Below, one piece after another: positions 60,009 to 64,000 of a stretch of 64,000 nucleotides of DNA (position 1 is the first letter of the stretch; each line of letters begins with the position of its first letter). The notes beneath the pieces are model-generated. The model searched no databases. It saw only the letters and a program-made list of their open reading frames with translations, and had not been told where the DNA came from. Origin of the DNA: Terana coerulea (Eukaryota; Basidiomycota; Agaricomycetes; Polyporales; Phanerochaetaceae); contig JAKOGH010000733.1 of assembly GCA_024811115.1 (NCBI GenBank), positions 1 through 64,000 of the forward strand, in the 5' to 3' direction. The position numbers and the translations under genes were made by a program.

Positions 60009-63000
60009 AAGACAGCCGTCTTTTCCCTCCATCCACATCACGCTCCGGATAGCCTATCAGCCTTACACACCGCTTCGACGCACAGCTTACACCACCACGC
60101 CTCGCACAATGGCACTTGCCTCGCCATTCTGGACGAGACGGTGCTAAGGCTGGCACGCAGAGGCTCCCGGCAGAGACAGCTCGCGCACCGCCCCGACACG
60201 CCTGGGAACAGCGAACGCGCGCGGGGCAGTCGTCTGCCTGCTTTATCGCGGCGCGCGCAGGCCCTGTCGTAACACGAACGCGGGCAGAACCCTTCGCGAG
60301 TCTCTCTCTCTCTCTCGAGCTGACGGAGCCGTTTCGGGCAGGCCGCATCCCCGTCGGACGCCGCGTCGCGTCTTCGGCGTACGCCCTCCGCGGGCGCGTC
60401 ACCCACGCCCATCACACCCTGCCGTACACAAGCTTTCTTCCTTTTCTCTTCCTGTCTTTTCGTTTCTTTCTGGGTTCGCGCGAGCCAGCGCGGGCGCGCT
60501 GGCGCTGCGCACGCAGATAGGGACACGCGCCGCGCGGCCGACTGACACACACACGCACGGGCTTCGCGCACGCTCAGAGTCCTAGCCATCGTCCGGCAGG
60601 GGCAGCCTGCAAACAGCCTTCAAAGCAGGGTCGCGCGCCCTGACACGCCGGTCAAGATGCCGGCGGGCGTCGTCGCCGTCGCAGCCAGTGAGGTGCGCTG
60701 CCGGGCACCGCAGTGGCGATAGCGTCGGCCAGCACCTTGTCTGAACACCAGGGCCAGCCTAGGGTCATCACGCGTGTCCTCCCAGCGGGCACGCAGCCAC
60801 GGCGCCGCGGGACGACTCTGCCGGACGCGCGCCGCGGAGGAAAAGAAAAACTGCAGGTCCTGGTGGCAAACGGGGCTGAACGTGGCGACCCTCGAAGATG
60901 CGGACGTGGTCGAGACCGTCGGCCGCGGGGCCAGTGTGGACGCGACACGGCGCGTTATGAAGCGAAGCTGTGCCCGCGGCAGCCAGGTCTTTTGTTGGTC
61001 TTTTGCACGTCTATCTTGCTCATGGCTGGCCCCCAGACACTGGTTAGGCGCCCTTATCGAGGCGGTCGGAGTCAGGATCGGCAGGACATGGCATATTGTA
61101 AAATGGCGAGGCGCTGCGGGTATGTGTTGCGGAGGACCTATTGGCGACTCACCGAGGAGCCAAAGCGTACCATAGATCCAAACGGGACAGGGCCTTTGTG
61201 GCGCCGTCGAATCAAAGTGGGGCGCTTGAGCCGGATCCCTGAGGCGCATCACCGAACTCTGGGTGTCCAGGGTCAGCGTTGGAAGTGTCGGCTTCCGTCT
61301 CGCCATGATGGTTTTGATTTCTCACTCTCTTTCGCCGACGTTGGCCGTATCTCCCGGAGCGCACCTGCATCGTATTCGCTCATTCCAGGTACGACTGACG
61401 TGGCTTCATCGTGCGCACTCTATCTGACACGGACTCACAGCCCATTACCTACTTATCACACCATCTTCAGACCGAGCGTGGCCGCGACGCTGTGCTGTAA
61501 GGTTGTAGGGCCTCGTTCGCGCGAGAGAGCGCGAAGATACGCAAGGAAAGCGTACGAGCGTGCGTATCTTATCTTACACGTAAATTCCCGCGAGCAGCAA
61601 GCTATTGCCCGTCGCTACGCGGCCTCTGCGCACAGAGACGCGTCCCGTGTCTCTTGCGTGGGCAGCGGGGTATCACAGGCAAAGGTTCGGGCTCTGTCCA
61701 TTCCACTGCATGTCCATGGCAAGCGGCTGATCCTTACTGCCTTTACGCTTTTTGCCATCAGACGTGCACTCTGGGACGCGAACGTGGTGTCCGTCGCTGC
61801 CTTTCGCTGCTCCCGCATCTGCCACTGGGAACGCGTCCGGGCAGGTGCCCCGCTTCTCGTGGTGCATCGCGCCCGCCGCGACGGAGACTTTGCCGCGCAC
61901 GCCTGTGCACGTCGCAGCGATCCGGTGCGTTTGCTGCATCGCGTGTGAGATCTGGATTGCGCCCGATCGCGTGCAGCAGGCCTCGTGTGTGCGTGTCTTG
62001 CGCTGTGGGCGGGTGCCGCGCACAGAACCGCGCGGGGTGGCATCTCCCGGTGCGCCTTGTTTGTTCCTTCTGGGCGGGCACGAGAGTCGTCTCTGGCGAC
62101 GACCGCCGGCGGCCTCGGCCTGAGTGGGTGCGCGCAAGAAGGCCTTGAGGACCGCCGGGCCTAAAGAGTCTCGTAAGTATGCCGAAAGCGAAGCAAGCTT
62201 TTCCTGCGGCTTCAGGCTGGCGCTGAAGATAAGCTGCGCGTCCCAGGCAATCAAAGCACGACGCACGCCGCGCCGCGGCGGATTTTGCCTTTCGGTTTGC
62301 GTCGCGCCTGCAAACTCGCTCTCGTCTCGGAAACGTGCGTGTGTGTGTTCCACTGCACTTGCACGTCGCCCGCCCGCGCGCGCCCAACTTTATCGCGCAT
62401 CCCGCATAACGTACAGCACGCCCCGGCACGCCGCGGCCGCTGCAGCCAACTCTATCTCCAGAAGCCGCGACACTCTCATCTGCAGCCAAGCGGCGAAGGC
62501 TAAACGGGATGCTGGCAGCCCCTCTGGCTACCCCTGCGCCCTGCGCGTGATTAACGGGGGCTTTAGGGTGTGCGAACGCCCCTGCGAGCCACTGCACCGT
62601 GCCTGCGGCCGCGCGCGTCGCAGACGGTGAAAGCTCGCGGGGCTTCGCTCAGGCCCGATGGCCGACCGCCGTCCCAGCCGATGCGCGACGATCCCCCGTT
62701 CCGCGCGCGCGCAGCCGCCGCAGGGACCGCCGTGGCCCACTGGCCCCGCACGTGTTTCCGAACCGCGGTCTGCCCCTCGGGCAGTCGAGGCGGTCGAGGC
62801 GCGAGATGCGAGATGCAAGGCTGTATGCTGTGTGTGTGCTGCCCGGTCGCTCGTTGGTCGTCGTGGGGTTCTCCCGAAGGCGGGCGCGGCGGGCCGCTTG
62901 GACGTGCTTTCCGTCGCGGCGCACGACCGGCGGTGTGGCCCAGGTGCTTGTTCCATAGCCCAACTGGAGGGGCAGACGTGCGATATATGCGGGTCTGAAT

Positions 63001-64000
63001 CTAGGTGATGGGTTTGGCACTGCCGTTGTCGTTTTACCCAGGGCGCGCGCGAATTCGACGTGCACTTTCTCTCGCGTGCACGCCTTTGTGACTGGACCTT
63101 CGAATTCGCTGCACCACGCCACCGCGCCCAGCAATTTTTTCCTTCTGACTCCGCCCAACCTTGTCTCGCAGCTCGACCTCCGTCCATCATATACAGTACA
63201 CACGGCCATCTTCTCCGACAAGCCACTACATCCTCCGTTCATTTAGGACCAGCTCGTCGGGAGATGCATGGAACGTCCGCCCGCGCGCGATTTGCGCTTC
63301 GTGCACGCCTGAACGTTGCTGTAAACTCTCCTGCGCGTCAACACCAACATGTCTTTCCTCCGTTCTTCCGGAGAACCGTGTTGTTGGGACCCTGGCGCGA
63401 AGCGACATATGACGGATGGGGGCGACGCGGATCGTCATGGTCGAAGAAGCCGCGACGCGCGGCAGAACCGTCCTCCGGCCGTCAACGTTTGTGAAGCTCG
63501 AACAGCTCGCGAAGAGGGGTGTTAGTAGTAGCGAGCGAGCGCTTTGCGGGTTGTGTACCCGAGGCGGCCGCCACTTCGTGCAGCTGGCAGGGCCCTGCTT
63601 CCTGCGGCCTCGGACCTAACACCAGCGCCACGGCGACAGAGAAGGAGATATTGGTGTGGTTGCGGAGCGCTGGGCGCCGCTGGACTGTGGATGACTGTCG
63701 TGCATCGCCATGTTGGTGAGTCTGTATTTGCTTCCTAATGCCATTCACGTGCTGACACGGCCTTGCCTACTACTGTTCGCTCCGTAAGAGTACCGCATCG
63801 ACTGCCGCTCTCACGCCTTTGTGGGCAGAAGTACTGCTTTGCGGTAGCGCGGGTGGTGGTAGTGACATTCGATAAACAAGACACAACTTCGCCTGAATCG
63901 GCCTCGAACTGTGGGCTACAGTCTCTCATCGGTTTTGGCTACACGTCGACATATTTTGTCAGGTTGCCGCGCCGTGCTAATTACGCGCAACTTCATCAAA
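60009..64000. other. GC-rich stretch without a recognised gene
   Basis: Overlapping frames up to about 400 codons (60713-61948 plus, 61758-62597 minus, 62528-63226 minus) have no recognised motif and compete on both strands, as expected from composition. Minor structures are a CT dinucleotide run near 60300 and a 9-bp stem (AGATACGCA/TGCGTATCT) around 61535-61572. A gene of an unfamiliar family cannot be excluded. Confidence 0.5.

Noticed and set aside
60713..62630. Very long overlapping frames in the right-hand GC-rich region
   Set aside because: Present on both strands with high Arg/Ala content and no family motif; consistent with composition only.

Overview
This window is nuclear DNA of a filamentous basidiomycete, most likely an Agaricomycete. 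Almost every gene is cut by 50-65 nt GT-AG introns, and the families present fit: microsomal P450s, a DUF6533 membrane protein, old-yellow-enzyme paralogues, ATG27/ATG12, syntaxin 8 and a fungal C2H2 factor. I could not place it to species.

Layout. (1) 1-22310 is a tandem segmental duplication with a period of about 12.88 kb. Each copy holds a gene-poor stretch, several repeat families and one cytochrome P450 gene at its right end. The copies are almost identical up to the middle of the last P450 exon and diverge after it. (2) 22893-27072 has an FtsJ-like methyltransferase and a NYN-domain protein. (3) 27721-31172 is an autophagy neighbourhood: ATG27 on the plus strand and two tandem ATG12 genes on the minus strand. 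(4) 32476-40990 has a DUF6533 membrane protein and a secreted six-hairpin glycosidase. A 3.76-kb tandem duplication copied the second half of the DUF6533 gene together with the whole glycosidase gene. (5) 41543-44340 has a C2H2 zinc-finger protein and a syntaxin-8-like SNARE. (6) 45201-51637 has three tandem old yellow enzyme genes plus one fragment, with shared AP-1/Yap1-like promoter sites. (7) 52068-55206 is glycyl-tRNA synthetase, with a possible mitochondrial leader from an upstream in-frame ATG and an antisense glutathione-S-transferase-like remnant in intron 1. (8) 55207-64000 is GC-rich and gene-poor, with a MITE-like element, one small spliced gene and one diverged direct repeat.

Relationships. 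Tandem duplication shapes most of the window: P450, ATG12, glycosidase and OYE are all locally multiplied, and several copies are truncated or frameshifted. Many of the lesions are single-base length changes, often in runs of C or G, and one lies in the normally essential glycyl-tRNA synthetase. Some apparent pseudogenes may therefore be uncorrected sequencing indels rather than real lesions. Functional links seen here are the autophagy genes (ATG12 conjugation system plus the ATG27 membrane protein) and the OYE cluster with its shared stress-type promoter elements. Exon boundaries below were derived by hand from splice consensus, reading frame and family motifs.
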